Below are positions 10,603 to 22,474 of a DNA stretch of 64,000 nucleotides, piece by piece; within the stretch, counting starts at the first letter, position 1, and the number at the start of each line of letters is the position of its first letter. The notes under the pieces were generated by a model, which was not told the origin of the DNA, did no database searches, and was given only the letters and a program-made list of their open reading frames with translations. Made by a program: the position numbers and the translations under genes. This DNA comes from Mastigamoeba balamuthi (Eukaryota; Evosea; Mastigamoebida; Mastigamoebidae): positions 825,353-889,352 of the forward strand of contig CACRSC010000011.1 in NCBI GenBank assembly GCA_902651635.1, written 5' to 3'.

Positions 10603-11624
10603 ATGGGACAGACATCCGCGAACGCGAAGCAGCCGGCGGCCAGCAACAACAAGGCGCCTCGGACGCTGACGGACTTTGGGTACCACTACGACGAGTCGGG
10701 GCGCCTGCGCTCGCAGTCGGGGGAGCCGTTCCGCTTCGTGGACCAGGCGCACTACGAGGCGCTGGGCGACTGCGTCTCGTGCGAGCTACACCGCCGCCTG
10801 CGCGCGGACCTCGGCCTCGAGCAGACGCCCGTCTCGCACGCGGGCTGCACAGAGCCCGTCCCCATCTTCGTCTCGCCCAACTGGCGGTCCCCCGAGTCGG
10901 GCGTCCTCGTCGTGTTTGTGTGCGGGTCTGGCGCTGTGGTGCCCGGCCAGTGGGCCCGCGCGCTCTGCATCAACGACTCGCTCGACGCGGGCAGCGCCTT
11001 GCCGGACTTCGCCTGGGCGCTCGAGCGCGGGTGGGCCGTCGTGGCCCTGAACCCCAACGCGGCCGCCAAGCAGGCGGGGCCGGGCGTCTCGGAGGACGCG
11101 GCGTACGGCCACGTCGCTGCCGTGTGGGAGGACTGGGTGTCCAAGTCGAGGTGTGCTGCTGCCTCTGCTGCTACTGTGGCTCTCTCTCTCTCCCTGCCTC
11201 TGATGTTGTCACTTTGTCGCTGTTGTCTCTCTGTCTTGAGCACGAGAAGCACCAGAGATTCTGACTGCCTATGTGCAGCGCGTCGCGCGTGGCGATCATG
11301 GCGCACTCGTACGGGGGTGTTCTGACGGCGAAGCTTGCTGAGCACTTTGGGCCGTTCTTCAGCGAGAAGGTCAAGGCGGTGGCCATGTCGGACTCTGTGC
11401 ACGGGCTCGCCGAGGACACGGCAGCGTCGAGCGCGTGGGCTGGGTGGAAAGAGGGTGCCACGAGGAACTGGGCTGCGTCGACGGCACCGCTGGACAAGGA
11501 GCTGCCGCGTGCAGGCGAGGCGTCGTGCGAGAGAGTGTCGGCAGGGCACGAGAAGCACGTGTGGACAACGTTCTCTGCACGCCAGTCTATGCACGCATTC
11601 ATAGAGACGCGCCTCAAGGACTGA
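10603..11624 (+). CDS. ARB2/FAM172-family alpha/beta-hydrolase-fold protein
   Basis: Two exons (10603-11150 and 11279-11624, intron 128 nt) encode 297 residues. The N-terminus MGQTSANAK is a possible myristoylation site. The family signature is clear: G-RLRSQSGEPFRFVDQAHY, then VFVCGSGAVVPGQWARALCINDSLDAGS, VVALNPN, a VWEDWVSK helix, and the nucleophile elbow AHSYGG. ARB2-domain proteins include fission yeast Arb2, an Argonaute-binding chaperone component in heterochromatin silencing, and animal FAM172A/ARB2A, linked to nuclear RNA processing. Here the Ser of the GxSxG-like elbow (HSYGG) is present, so hydrolase activity is possible but not shown. The length is typical of the domain alone. 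Confidence 0.85.
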
Positions 11625-11969
11625 AACGTCGGCTGAGTGTGGGGCACCCCCACCACCATGTGAGGAATCAGCACAACTCTCGTGGCTTCTTTCTTTGCTC
11701 TGCTGCTACAGAAGTGAGCTGAGGAATAAGGTATCAGAGCCTTCTTGACTCGACGATAGACGAGGAAAAGGACGCGGCAACGCCAAGTGAAGGTGCGCTG
11801 TTTTGTTTCATCACAAAGGTCATTTCTAGTGTGATACCAATATTTGCCATCGGACGCGAGACAGACAGACCGGTTTTCGAAACAACAACCATCACATTGT
11901 CTGGGCCCTTGAAAGGCTGCAGATGTTACATACAGACAGACATTTGGCGTTGCGTTCCTTCTCTGGTGG
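11625..11969. other. Convergent intergenic spacer
   Basis: This lies between the 3' ends of the ARB2-like gene and the first esterase. I see no gene or clear repeat in it. Confidence 0.5.
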
Positions 11970-12961
11970 TCAGAGAGCAGACAGGACCAAGAGGAAACCC
12001 AGGACCCCTGCAACTGCGAGTGTGGATGCCCCACTCTTGGCCTCTGGAGCCTCTGAGACCGGCTTGTAGTCTTCGGCGTCCGTGGTGTTGTCCACCATCG
12101 TCACCTGGGTCAGCGGGTGCCTCTTGAAGAACGCCCAGATGGTCTCCTCCGAGCCCCAGATCCACGCGTGGCTCGTTCCCTGGGACATGCAGAGGTTCGT
12201 CTCGAACGCCTGGTTGGGGCACACAGCCTTCTTGCACTTGATGGTGAAGAGGCTGAGCTTCATGGTCTCCGTCGCCGCGTTCGACGCAGTGCAGCCGTTG
12301 TGCTTCGCCCACCACTGGAAGCACTGCTCGGCACTGACGAACATCGGGTTGCCGATGGGATCCAGTGTACCAGACCAGTACCAGACCGGGGTCTTGATGT
12401 TGCACCTGCCCAGGTTGTATCCGTACCTCGGCAGCGCCGTGGGTGCTGAGAGTCCGTTGTGAGGGCACAATTGAGGGGATTGAGAGAATTACCAATGGCA
12501 GCGAACACGCCAGGAGCCCGGCAGGCGACCGTGAACGTCAGGGAGGAGCCCAGGGAGAACCCGCTCAGGTATGTGCGCTGGGGGTCGCCGCAGCCCCTGT
12601 CCTGCAGGCTCTTCGCCAGCACCTTCATGAAGTCGACGTCCTCGTTGCCGATCGTGTCCCAGTACCTCCCGGTGCCCTCGGGAGCCGCGAATATGTAGCC
12701 CGACCCCTCCATCTCGGCGACCGTGTGGAAGCGGTACAGGAAGAGATGATCCTCGGGAGCCATCGTGATGCCGTGGAGGTGGAGCCAGAGCGAGGGCTTG
12801 GCGAACTCGGACTGCCTCTTCGGACGATAGACGAGGGCACGGCGGCTCCTGAGGTGATTCGTGACGAAGACGTTGGACCAGCCGTACGGGAGGTCGCAGT
12901 CAGCTTGAGCGAGCAGCACGAGTCCGAGCAGGACAGCCAGCACGATCGCCGTGGTGTTCAT
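11970..12961 (-). CDS. Secreted CE1/PHB-depolymerase-like esterase, probably GPI-anchored
   Basis: Exons 12961-12493 and 12445-11970, with a 47-nt intron, encode 314 residues. A signal peptide (AIVLAVLLGLVLLAQA) is followed by the LpqC/feruloyl-esterase core: LHLHGITMAPED as the oxyanion strand, the nucleophile GFSLGSS, the acid in GTLDPIGN, and the base in SHAWIW. All three triad residues are present. Six or more cysteines suggest disulfides. The C-terminus is a small-residue site followed by a hydrophobic end (LAVAGVLGFLLVLSAL), which looks like a GPI signal. The likely job is hydrolysis of ester bonds in polymers or cell-wall material taken as food. Its tandem paralogue lies next to it on the same strand, with the intron at the same position and phase. 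Confidence 0.82.
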
Positions 12962-13430
12962 GGAGAGGTGCTACTTGCTTATGAGGATGATGAAGTGAAC
13001 TGAGATATTCGGTGCAGAAAAGCCGTGCTTTGCCAACAGCACGAAACCCCTTCTTGATTGTAACGACTGTTTCCATAAGGGGTCGATTGTCCACAGTATG
13101 AGGCCGAAAACAAGCCGTTGGCGGTTTTTTTGCAAACTGAGGTGTACAACGGCACGGAAATTCTCGGGTGCACACTGTACCGCTCTGTCTGAGACAGGAA
13201 TGTGTGAACAACGAGCACCAGAGCTTCTCGCGGTGCATCACGAGCTTATTGCTCAGTGTTAGTCCAGATACACGCAGGAGCCCGCGCGAATTTCAACCGA
13301 GAAAAGCAGTTTGGGTACCGGTTGCTTTTTTCTTACTGCTTTATACACAGAGCGCCCAAACACCGAGTGAGAGTTGATCCTGCGCCCCTGTCACTGTGGA
13401 CAGAAGGAGTGCCGCCTTTCACAAGTGATG
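12962..13430. other. Spacer between tandem esterases
   Basis: The promoter of the downstream esterase and the 3' UTR of the upstream one must lie here. No gene is visible. Confidence 0.5.
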
Positions 13431-14313
13431 TTAGTTGCTATCTCCAGCGGTGGGGGTGCTCGAGGTCGTCAGGGTGTGCCTCTTGAAGAACGCCCAGATG
13501 GTTTCCTCGGAACGCCAAACCCAGGCGTGGCTAGTGAGCTGGGACATGCAGAAGTTCGTCTCGTACGCCTGGTCGGAGCAAACGGCCTTCTTGCACTTGA
13601 CTGTGGCAAGGCCGAGCGTCATCGTCTCCTCTGCTGCGTTCGTCGTGCTGCACCCGTTGTGTTTCGCCCACCACTGATAGCAGGCCTCCGCTCCGACATA
13701 CAGTGGGTTCCCAATAGGGTCCAGAGTCCCCGCCCAGTACCACACTGGAGTCTTGGCGCTGCACGTGCCCAGGTCGACTCCGTACCTCGGGAATGCGGTT
13801 GGTGCTTGAAAAAGCGGTTAGACACAAAAACGTCACAATTCGGCACATACCAATTGCAGCGAACACGCCAGGAGACCTGCAAGCGATCGTGAATGTAAGG
13901 GATGATCCAAGCGAGAAGCCGCTGAGGTAGGTGCGCTGGGGGTCTCCGCAGCCCCTGTTCTGTAGGTTTTTCGCCAGAGACGTGACGAAGTCGACGTCTC
14001 TGCTCCCGACCGTGTCCCAGTACCTCCCGGTGCCCTCGGGAGCCACGAAGATGTAGCCAGACCCCTCCATCTCGGCGACCGTGTGGAAGCGATACAAGAT
14101 CTTGTGGTCCTCGGGCGCCATCGTGAGCCCGTGGAGGTGGATCCAGAGCGAAGGCGCGGAGAACTCGGACTTCGTCTTCGGCCGGTAGACCAATGCGCGG
14201 CGACTGACGAGGGAACTCGTGATGTAGACGTTGGACCAACCATACGGCAGGTCGCAATCAGCCTCCACCCACAGCGCGAGTGTGAGTAGGACAGCCAGTA
14301 CGGTGGCTTTCAT
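13431..14313 (-). CDS. Secreted CE1/PHB-depolymerase-like esterase (tandem paralogue)
   Basis: Exons 14313-13851 and 13804-13431 (intron 46 nt) encode 278 residues. I chose the ATG at 14313 and not the in-frame codon upstream because it begins a proper signal peptide (MKATVLAVLLTLALWVEA). The catalytic set matches the neighbour: GFSLGSS, GTLDPIGN and SHAWVW, with the same cysteine pattern. It ends TSSTPTAGDSN without the hydrophobic tail of the neighbour, so it should be freely secreted. The two genes are therefore an anchored/soluble pair produced by tandem duplication. Confidence 0.82.
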
Positions 14314-14457
14314 CGTTGGTGTTGTTGTGATGCGAGTTTTATTTTTGTAAGAAAAGAAGGACAATTGGACTGCGAGAAGTGGCGTGGTGACCACAATGCA
14401 CTTTGGCTCTGTTGGGACACATTTCAGATTTGATTATGAAATGCTGCTTGGGTGGCT

Positions 14458-15394
14458 ATGGGAGTGCACAACGGTGAAAAGACCTGGGGAATCTTCGTAT
14501 CAGACAGTTATCTTGATGCGATGATGAACCAGTTTCAGGAATCGCTGGGGTTCCGTGTGTATTTCCGAGAGCCCTAATTTTGAAGGCGTAAAATCAACCC
14601 AGTAGAATTGAACGGTTATCATGCCAAAATGTCAGTTTACTCTACCTCTACACGCCCGAGGGAGAGTTCAGGTTGGCTCTTCATGTTCTCCTGTTTGTAC
14701 ACCGTTCCTTTCGATGGCGAGATCTATTCGGTGAAACACAACCCGTGCGCTGTGCTGGTTGACACACATGTCATCGCGAATGCCCCACCGCGGTTCCTAG
14801 TCTCCGGAATGGGCGATGCGCTGGCGACGTTGTTCGAGGCCGAGAGCTGCCAGCAGTCGGCCAGCAGCACCATCGCCAGCCCGTCGGACATGGGCTCGAT
14901 GACCGCGTATGCTCTGGCCCGCCTGTGCTACGACACGCTTCGCAGGTACGGGGCCCTCGCCGTGGTCGCCAACGAGGTCCACACAGTCGTGCCGGCTCTC
15001 GAGGCCAACACGCTGCTCTCGGGCCTGGGCTTCGAGAGCTGCGGCGTCGCGATGGCGCACAGCATCCAGGAGGGCCTCACGGCACTGCCGCAGACGCGCG
15101 AGTTCCTGCACGGGGAGGTCGTGACTGTCGGGGTCCTCGCGTCGCTCTTCCTGCACGACTGGGCACAGTCTCAGATAGCCGACATCTACAAGTTCTGCGA
15201 GCGTGTCAAACTGCCGACGACCCTTGCCGGAATCGGCCTGGCAGTGTTTCCGACAGCGACCTGCTTGTGGTGGCTGAGAAGGTGCACAATTGCCTGGCAG
15301 ATTGCGGCTGTGTGCTGATGCGTTTGTTTCATTGCAGGCCTGTATGGTGAGGACGGCATGCGAACCGCACTACGTCACCCGCCTGTTGTCGTGA
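14458..15394 (+). pseudogene. Decayed glycerol-dehydrogenase-like gene (iron-type alcohol dehydrogenase family)
   Basis: The reading LVDTHVIANAPPRFLVSGMGDALATLFEA, followed by SMTAYALARLCYDTLRRYG, LLSGLGFESCGVAMAHSIQEGL, EFLHGEVV and FCERVKLPTTLAGIG, is the C-terminal metal-binding half of GldA-type enzymes, which oxidise glycerol with NAD. An upstream fragment (14458-14577) has the look of the N-terminal Rossmann half (FVSDSYLDAMMNQFQESLGF) but stops early. About 60-80 residues are missing between the two. Near 15247 the frame slips before SDSDLLVVAEK. A short intron (about 15281-15334) and a final exon to 15394 are still recognisable. The mix of truncation and frameshift argues for a dying gene. 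The family is mainly bacterial, so an old lateral acquisition is plausible. Confidence 0.65.
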
Positions 15395-15692
15395 GCCTTC
15401 TGAGTATGATGGATGCGTACGGCAGAGGCCCGCCTGGAGCCTTTTTCTTGAGCTCTACTCTCCCCGAGTGACCTGCACGCGGACAATCCAACACGGACAC
15501 CTCTGTTTTTGGTGGAACGTAAGACATCCGATCCCTTCTTCGCCCGGAAACAGTGATAGCATAGGACACCGTGTACTAGCAGTATGTTCGTGGGGAAACG
15601 CGATCAACTGTATCATTGGCCAGATTTTCTGTGTGAGATTCTGAAGAATCTGGAAGATACTCCGGGGCGTAGGTTTAACGAGGCACCCGGCG

Positions 15693-17271
15693 ATGAACAT
15701 CGACACAGCACTTTCGCAAGTGGCCGCCATCGCGGACCACAAGCAGAAGACCGACAAGTACCACGTCCTCCTCCAGCAGCTCTTCGCCAAGCAGGCCGGC
15801 GCCGACCTCCAGTCCTTCGTCACGCACCGTCCGCCTTCCGTTGTGTTTTTATTTCAATTCAACAAATCTCAATCCGCGCTTCTGCCCCTCCCTGATTTCA
15901 CCGTATTTTGACACAATTGCGGCTCTTCAGTCGCGGACGACAAGACGCCGCTGGCCGTGTCGCGGCAGGTGCTGCAGGAGGTGCTGGAGGCGCTGCCGCG
16001 GGCGCCGGCGGGGCTGCAGCGGGCGCTGTGCGAGCACTCGCTGGCGCGCCTGACGCCCCGCGCGTCGCACTTTGAGGAACAGATCGCGGCGCTGCACGAG
16101 CACATGGCCGGGCTCTGCGAGTCCGAGGGCAGGTTCCGCGAGGCCACGGACCACCTCCAGGCCATCCCCCTGGACACCACCTCCCGCGCCGTCGGCAAGG
16201 TCCTCAGCCCTCCCCCCCCCTTTGGTTGCCCCCTGCGATGTGGCTCGGCTGCGGTGCCCTCTCTCTGGGGTCGCGCAAGATGGGCACGGGACTGCTCGCT
16301 CTCTGTTTCTCAGGTTGTGCAGTGGCCTTGCCCCCTGGCTGGCTTGCCCTTGCCGGCTCTCTAACCCCTGGCGCGGTCCCTGGTTTCTGGTTCCCACTCC
16401 TGGGCGTGAGCGGACAATTGGGATTGAATCTCATGGTTTCGTCGTGCAGGAGGAGTGGTGCGCACACATTCGGCTGAGGCTGGCGCGCCTTGCGCTGCGT
16501 GCGGGCGACACGGCGCTCGCGTCCAGCAGCGTCGCGAGGGCCAGCGCCGGGCTTCCGACGACGGCCTCTGCCGCCCTCGTGGCCGAGTTCAAGATGACGT
16601 CTGCCGAGGTCCTCGACCGCTGCGGCGAGTGGCTCAAGGCGTCGCGCCGCTACTACGAGGTCTCGACCCTCGCCACCGTCAGCGACCGCGACAAGCTCGC
16701 TGCCCTGACCCGCGCGGTCCACTGCGCGCTGCTTGCGGAGGCCGGGCCCGAGCGCTCGCGCCTGCTGGGCACTCTGTGCAAGGACGAGCGCACCGCGCAG
16801 CTGCCGTCGCACGAGGTGCTGCGCAAGATGTACCTCGAGCGCGGGCTGAGCGAGGGCGAGGTGCAGAGGCTCGGGGCGGAGCTCGGGGGCGACCACCAGC
16901 GCGCGGCGCTGGGCAGGGCCGTCGTGCAGCACAACCTGCTCGCCGCCTCGCGCCTGTACCACAACGTGGGCTTTGACGAGCTCGGCAGGCTGCTGGGCAT
17001 CAGCCCCGACGAGGCCGAGCGCGTTGCCGCCAAGATGATTGCCGAGGAGCGTCTGGCCGGCACCATCGACCAGATCGGCGGGTTCGTCTTCTTCGAGAGC
17101 GGTGCGAATCCTGAGACGACCCAGTTTTTTTTTTCAAACGCTTATCGCTGCCCATCAGCGTCGAGGGACCCGCTGCTCGCGTGGGACGCTCAGATCGAGA
17201 GGGCTTGCCTGCTTTTGGGGTCAATCCTCGACAAGGTTGCTGTCAAACACCCCGAGATTGTTGCGTTGTAA
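15693..17271 (+). CDS. CSN4: COP9 signalosome subunit 4
   Basis: Exons 15693-15828, 15931-16199, 16450-17101 and 17159-17271 encode 389 residues, close to the usual 400. The helical repeat part (SFEEQ-like HFEEQIAALHEHMAGLCESEG, then KASRRYYEVSTLATV) and the PCI domain are both present. The PCI domain shows LLGTLCKDERTAQLPSHEVLRKMYLER, AVVQHNLLAASRLYHNVGFDELGRLLGI, and the closing IDQIGGFVFFES...LLAWDAQI helix. The last intron is 57 nt and stays open if retained, so retention would insert 19 residues. CSN4 is a scaffold of the CSN complex that removes NEDD8 from cullins. It could be confused with proteasome Rpn5, but the DQI-G-V-FE ending fits CSN4. Confidence 0.9.
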
Positions 17272-17489
17272 AGCACTCACCCCCCACTTCTCTGTTCGAA
17301 GACGAAGAGTGCCTTTGCCAGTTCCTCGCAACCACCAGCAAACTCGGATCACACTGTCGAGCTGCAGAACTCACGTGTTGCTCGTTTATCTGGCCCTCAA
17401 GCATGCCTTCACGAATCCCGGGATGCCCTTCATGAGTGACATCAGAGTCAGAAGACTGGAGAGGTGTGTGCAGTCAAGCAAGCTCTAAC

Positions 17490-19010
17490 ATCTCAGCAGC
17501 AGGGGCTGAGGCACGGCCAGCAGCCCTGACAGCTGCCTTCCCTGCACTGCTCTGTAGAAGGGAAGGAAGCAGCCCCACAGCTGGGGGAATGGGCCAATGG
17601 TGGTTTCAAAGTTCGAGAGGGAGGCCGAGGCTGCAGAGCCAGCCAATGAGTGGCCTGTGCATCCTGAGTGGCTGTAGTAGGCTGTGGAAACAAGCACTCT
17701 TCAAGGGGAAAAGAGATCAACTGATGGGAAGAGAGAGCTTCTTTCTGATTCATAGAAAACAAACCTGTTAGAGCATCAGGAAGAGGGTGTGGAGAAAGAC
17801 TGGGAAACTTTACCTCTGCAGGGCTCTTGTCAGGCTTATCAGTTTTTGAAGAAACAAGATCAGCTTTTAGAGAACCACTTGTATGAATTGCATGCTTTTC
17901 AATGAGCAGTTTAAGATCCTTGACTGTCATACTCTGTAGTTATTTCTTTGTTTTTGGTGATATTCTGGATTGTGCAGTGTTTTTCAGTTAACTAGAAAAA
18001 CGTTAGAATAACACAAAGATATTAAGGGAAATAAACCTCTTGTTGTTCAGAGGATTGCTTTTCTGCTTCATCATCAGACTCAGTTGTTTTCCAAGAGAAA
18101 GCAGATGTAATAATTCCTTGGTACAATTCTCTTCTATGTTCTTCTTATGTTTTAGTAAAGTGAAAAACAGAATAGAGAATTCCTGTGCAAAGATTGCCCT
18201 CACAGCACCAGAATTTTGTTGGAAGATGATAACTTGAAGCAACCCATGAAAGTGAGTAAACACTACTACATACAGCTAATGTTGCAACACAGCCACGTTG
18301 GCTAACAGCAAGTATGTTCTCTATACAAGAAAGCACTATCTGCAATATAATGACATTTATCAATTCCACATCTATCAACAAACAATCTGAATATGCTATG
18401 AGGAACCAAATGCAATGGCCCTGTTTGTGCATCTACTGGAAACATATCAGTCAAGAAAGAAATGTTGCATCTGATGAGTTCTATATAGGTTCCTGCAATA
18501 TGCAATAAGTAATCTGTTGGATGTGGCTTTGAATGAATTGTAACAATCGCTGGATCATCATTATATGCATTTTCATCAATAGTCGCATGTGCTGATATGA
18601 CAGTGGCACTTTTACTCTGATGACAAGGATGGAATTCAATAAGTTGCACTCTAGATTTTGGCAGATCCTTTTCGCGCACTTGTATGAATTACCTCTATGA
18701 ATCAGAAAAAATCTTCCTCTACCCAACAGTTAAGGGGCCAAAAAGGTGTTTGGGGGAGGGGGATGTGCTGTAATACTCAGATGGCTCCACTTTTTTTTTG
18801 AACATGCCCTTGGCATTAGGCACTGCCACCCAAACAACCCCATGAGTGATGTCACCATCCACACTTGCTGTGCGCACACAGGTGTCAGGGGGATTTGCCC
18901 CCTGGGGGGAGTTGGACTCCCACATGCCTGCAGCAGCTGATGAGGCAGTTGAGCTCGTGGAAGAAGTGACTGTGCTGTCTGTCACTCCCCCGTGAACTCT
19001 ACGAGACAAG
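17490..19010 (-). mobile_element. Fossil of a virus-like element, Polinton-type, broken
   Basis: This AT-richer island interrupts the GC-rich host sequence. On the - strand several fragments of coding character remain. One (about 18302-18679) has the VPHSIF and IELI strand pattern of the minor capsid (penton-like) protein of Polintons. One (about 17493-17930) begins with a SAP-like DNA-binding motif. One (18719-19009) is a Thr/Ser-rich segment. No polymerase, integrase or clear terminal repeat is seen, so only part of an element is left. It carries several breaks and looks old. The family call rests on weak similarity, and another adenovirus-like element would also fit. Exact ends are uncertain. 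Confidence 0.4.
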
Positions 19011-19350
19011 GGCCGACGGTGCTTGCCGCGTGTGCCTGCTCAATGGCTGCACTGCCAGCCTCTGCTGGGGCCTTGGGAGCAGAGGTGGATCTGCCATAAG
19101 ACGGTGGGGGTTGTGATTGCAGCGAGTACCGCCCGGTTGACAATCAATTGCAAAAGAAACCAGCAAAAAACCCCGACCCCACAGGTCATTGAAGTCGCGT
19201 GTTTTCCTGGGGTTCGCCTCGGTTTTGGCCTCAGCCCGCACCACGCGCCCTTACCAAGGTAATTATGGGTAAACCGATGCAACCCTACTGTGTCATCACG
19301 ACCTCGACCATGGCTGTGGCTTGCATACTTTTGTGTGAGCACTCCGGCTC
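19011..19350. other. Spacer between the fossil island and the BORCS8-like gene
   Basis: I see no gene in this stretch. It is the 3' flank of the BORCS8-like gene. Confidence 0.5.
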
Positions 19351-19990
19351 TCAGTCAAACGACTTGGGGACGAGCATCCCCGCCGGCACCGAGTCGAACG
19401 GTGGGGACTGCTGCAGGGCCTCGGCGCGCTCCTCCTCCGCCTCGGGGGCCTCGTCCCAGTGCCCCAGCGCGCTCTCGGCAGCAGCAGGCCTGAGGGGCGT
19501 CGTGGGCACGACCATCGCCTGCAGCTGCCCCACGCTCCGGGCGTGCGCCACCGCCGCCCTCTCCGCCGCGATGTCGCTGGCGACCTGCGTGGCGCGCAGC
19601 GCGTGCGACGTGGCGGCGTCGAAGGCGTCGAGGCCGCGCAGCGACGTCACGGCCGAGAGGCAGTACTCTGCGCCGTAGGCCGCGTCCTCCATGCGGCGCC
19701 CCTCGCGGGCCATCGCGCGCCTGAGCTCCACCAGCCGCGGCACGCAGCTGCGGATGTTGTCCTGCACGTAGTACAGCCCCACGCTCGGCTCGTTGCAGAC
19801 GGTCCACAGGAGGTCCGTGGTCGCCTTGCACACTGCGTGCGGGGGCCGTCAGGGGGGAGGGGTGTGGGGGGAGGGCGGAGGCGTGGGGAGCACTGTCGTC
19901 GAGGTGCGAGATCGTCTCGGCGTCGAGGGCGTTGAAGGCCTCCTGGAGCGTGGTGCCCGAGGGCCTCGCGGGCGCAGAGGGCTCCGCCAT
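19351..19990 (-). CDS. BORCS8/MEF2BNB-like BORC complex subunit
   Basis: Exons 19990-19894 and 19832-19351 (intron 61 nt) encode 192 residues. Residues about 34-110 contain EPSVGLYYVQDNIRSCVPRL followed by AAYGAEYCLSAVTSL, which match the conserved core of BORCS8. That subunit belongs to BORC, a lysosome-surface complex that recruits Arl8 and couples lysosomes to kinesin. The C-terminal 60 residues are Ala/Glu-rich and specific to this organism. BORC subunits are small and diverge quickly, so recognising one here is useful evidence for lysosome positioning by this route in the host. Confidence 0.78.
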
Positions 19991-20160
19991 CGTGTCGGGA
20001 CCGCAGGACCGGTTAGGGCGTAGATATTTAGCCGGGGCGGGTGGGAGAATCTATCCTTCTGGGTGTCCGTGCTCTTTGATTCAGATAGATCCGATTTGAT
20101 TTGAGTTCGCTGCACCTCCGTCAAGTCTTCTGCTGAATTGACCCTTTCTCGTTACAGCAC

Positions 20161-22474
20161 ATGGTGCGCCGCTCATGCACGCTTGCGTGTGTGCTGGCGG
20201 CGCTGTCGCTGGCGCGCCTGTCGTGGGGCAGGCCGTCCGCGGCGATCATGTCCCCGCTCCCGGGCCCCACGCCGCACGTGATCGTCGCGCGCCTCCTCGG
20301 CAGCCACCCCATCACCATCTCCGTCGTCCCCTCCCCGCTCAGACCCAACCGTCAGTCGACTGCATTCCTACCCGCAAGTGCACTTAAGATAACCCCACCC
20401 CACCCCACGCCGCACCGGCGACATGGGAACCTCCCCCCCCTCCCCTCTTCCCCACGGGCAGACCAGGACGTGTTCTGCGCGATACACTATAGCGACGTGG
20501 CGTCGCCGTACAGCGGGTCGACGTGGCTGCACGCGGCGCAGCGCAACGGCACGTACGCGGGCGCGCGCGACGGGTGGCTCGTGTACGTCGTCAACGTCAG
20601 CGACCTCGTGCCGCCGCCCGGGGCCGCGTCGCAGTACTGGGCGTTCAGCGCCTACTGCGCCGACGGGCCCGTCGACCCGCCCGACTTCAAGTCGCCCAAC
20701 CTGCTCTGGGCCACGGCCGACGGCAGCAACCTCTACTACCGCGTGCTGCGCTCGGCAGACTGCGGCGACGGCATGGTCGAGTACTGGGACGGCGAGCAGT
20801 GCGAGGGCTCGGTCGGGTGCGCGGACTGCAGGTGCTCGAGCGCCGAGCTGGCGCCCTCGTACAGCTTCGTGAACCAGACGATCTGCTCGCGTGCGCAGAC
20901 GGGCTGGCGCTCCCCCCCTTCCCTCCGCCCACCCCTGGGCTGGGGGGGGTTTGGTTCACGTGGCACTGAAGGAGCGGGTGTTCTGGGGCCTCGCCAGTTT
21001 GCGGCAACGGGAGGATCGACGCGGGCGAGCAATGCGACCCGCCCGACGCCAACAAGACGTGCGTGTGGAAGTGCATGTGTGGCGACGCGTACCCCTTCAA
21101 CTCGGCGAGCGGGGCGTGCGAGGCCGGTGTGTGATCCGCTTTCTCCCCTGCCCCGAGGCCGCCCGCTATCTCACGCACGCGCCGCATTTATGCGCAGTCT
21201 GTGGGGACCACAAAGTGGGCGCTCCGGAGCAGTGCGACAGCGACGACCCCCTGTGCGTCAACTGCAGGTGCACGGGCGCCACATGGGCGGAGGACGGCCA
21301 GTGCAAGCACTGTGCGTATGACCGCTGGGCGCTGCCTCTGTCTCTGACTCTGTGCGGCGCAGACTGCGGAAACGGAAAGAGGGACGAGGCGGTGGGCGAG
21401 CAGTGCGACTCGTCCGCCGGCGACGTGGGCTGCCTCTCCAACTGCACGTGCCCCAACGGCGGCGTGCTCCGGAAAGACTCCTCGCCGGCCAGGTGCTCCT
21501 GTACGGCTGCGTTCGGGCGCCAGGGCTGGCAACTCACCACCCGCGAGCAGTGTGCGGCAACAAGAGGCTCGACGAGGGCGAGCAGTGCGACAATCCCGGA
21601 AGCCCGTTCTGCAGTGATTCGTGCCTCTGCCCCGACCGCTACGTAACCAACGGGTCCATCTCCTGCTCCCTGTGCGGCAACGGTATCATCGACCGCAGCT
21701 TCGGCGAGGAGTGCGAACTGATCAGCGACCACTGCCTCCACAACTGCCGCTGCGCCTCGGGCTGGTCAGAATCCACCGACGGGTACTGCTCAGGTGCGAC
21801 TCACCGGCTCCCTCCCTCTTCATGCCATGCCCGTTGACGGCGCATGCCTCTCTCTCGCAGCCGCGAAGAACGAAGCAGCCGTCATCGGGGGCCTTGTCGG
21901 GGGCATCATCGGAGGGTTCGTGCTGGTGCTGGTGGCCACGGCCGTCGTTGTCGTGATAATCAAAAACCACAAGGCCAAGCGCCAGGCGCCCACCGACCTC
22001 CCCCTGGAGCTCGCCTCGGACTCGTGGAGCCCCGTGGCCCGCGACTCGCAGCTCGCCAGCACCGCCGGCATGGCCAGGATGGTCCACGACGGGCCGAGCG
22101 GGCCCTTCGCGCCGCCGACGCTTGCCAACGCGTTCCCCCCGCCGCCGGCCATCCCAGCGGTCCTGTCGCCCCCGCCGATCCACGCGACGTCGACGGTGCT
22201 GTACGACGCCACGGGGAATCCGGTGCCGGTGATGCTCATCGGGGCTCTGCCGCCAGGACCGCTGGCGGGGCCCCCTGGCTGCGCGCCGTTCTCGCCGGGC
22301 ATGGGGGTAAACCCGTTCATGCGGCCCGCCGCTGCGGCGCCGGGGTCTGGCACCAGCACCGACTTTGCCGGGTCGGACACCCCCAGCCCCATGATGCATG
22401 AAGCGCCGCCAGCGATTCCGCAGGTCTCGTCGGGCAACATTTTCAGCCTCGGGCACACGAGCAAGAGCCAGTAG
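20161..22474 (+). CDS. Single-pass surface protein with Cys-rich DUF4215-type repeats
   Basis: Seven exons are supported, with introns at 20351-20461, 20891-20997, 21127-21197, 21312-21362, 21501-21550 and 21794-21860; most are phase 1. A signal peptide (LACVLAALSLARLSWG) leads to an ectodomain of about 170 residues. Five or six Cys-rich repeats of the form CGNG-x-D-x(3)-EQCD follow (for example LCGNGRIDAGEQCD, VCGDHKVGAPEQCD, LCGNKRLDEGEQCD). Repeat borders coincide with introns, a sign of exon duplication. A glycine-zipper membrane helix (GGLVGGIIGGFVLVLVATAV) is followed by a long proline-rich cytosolic tail (FPPPPAIPAVLSPPP) suited to SH3 or profilin binding. It is a candidate adhesion or signalling receptor with unknown ligand. 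Confidence 0.8.
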
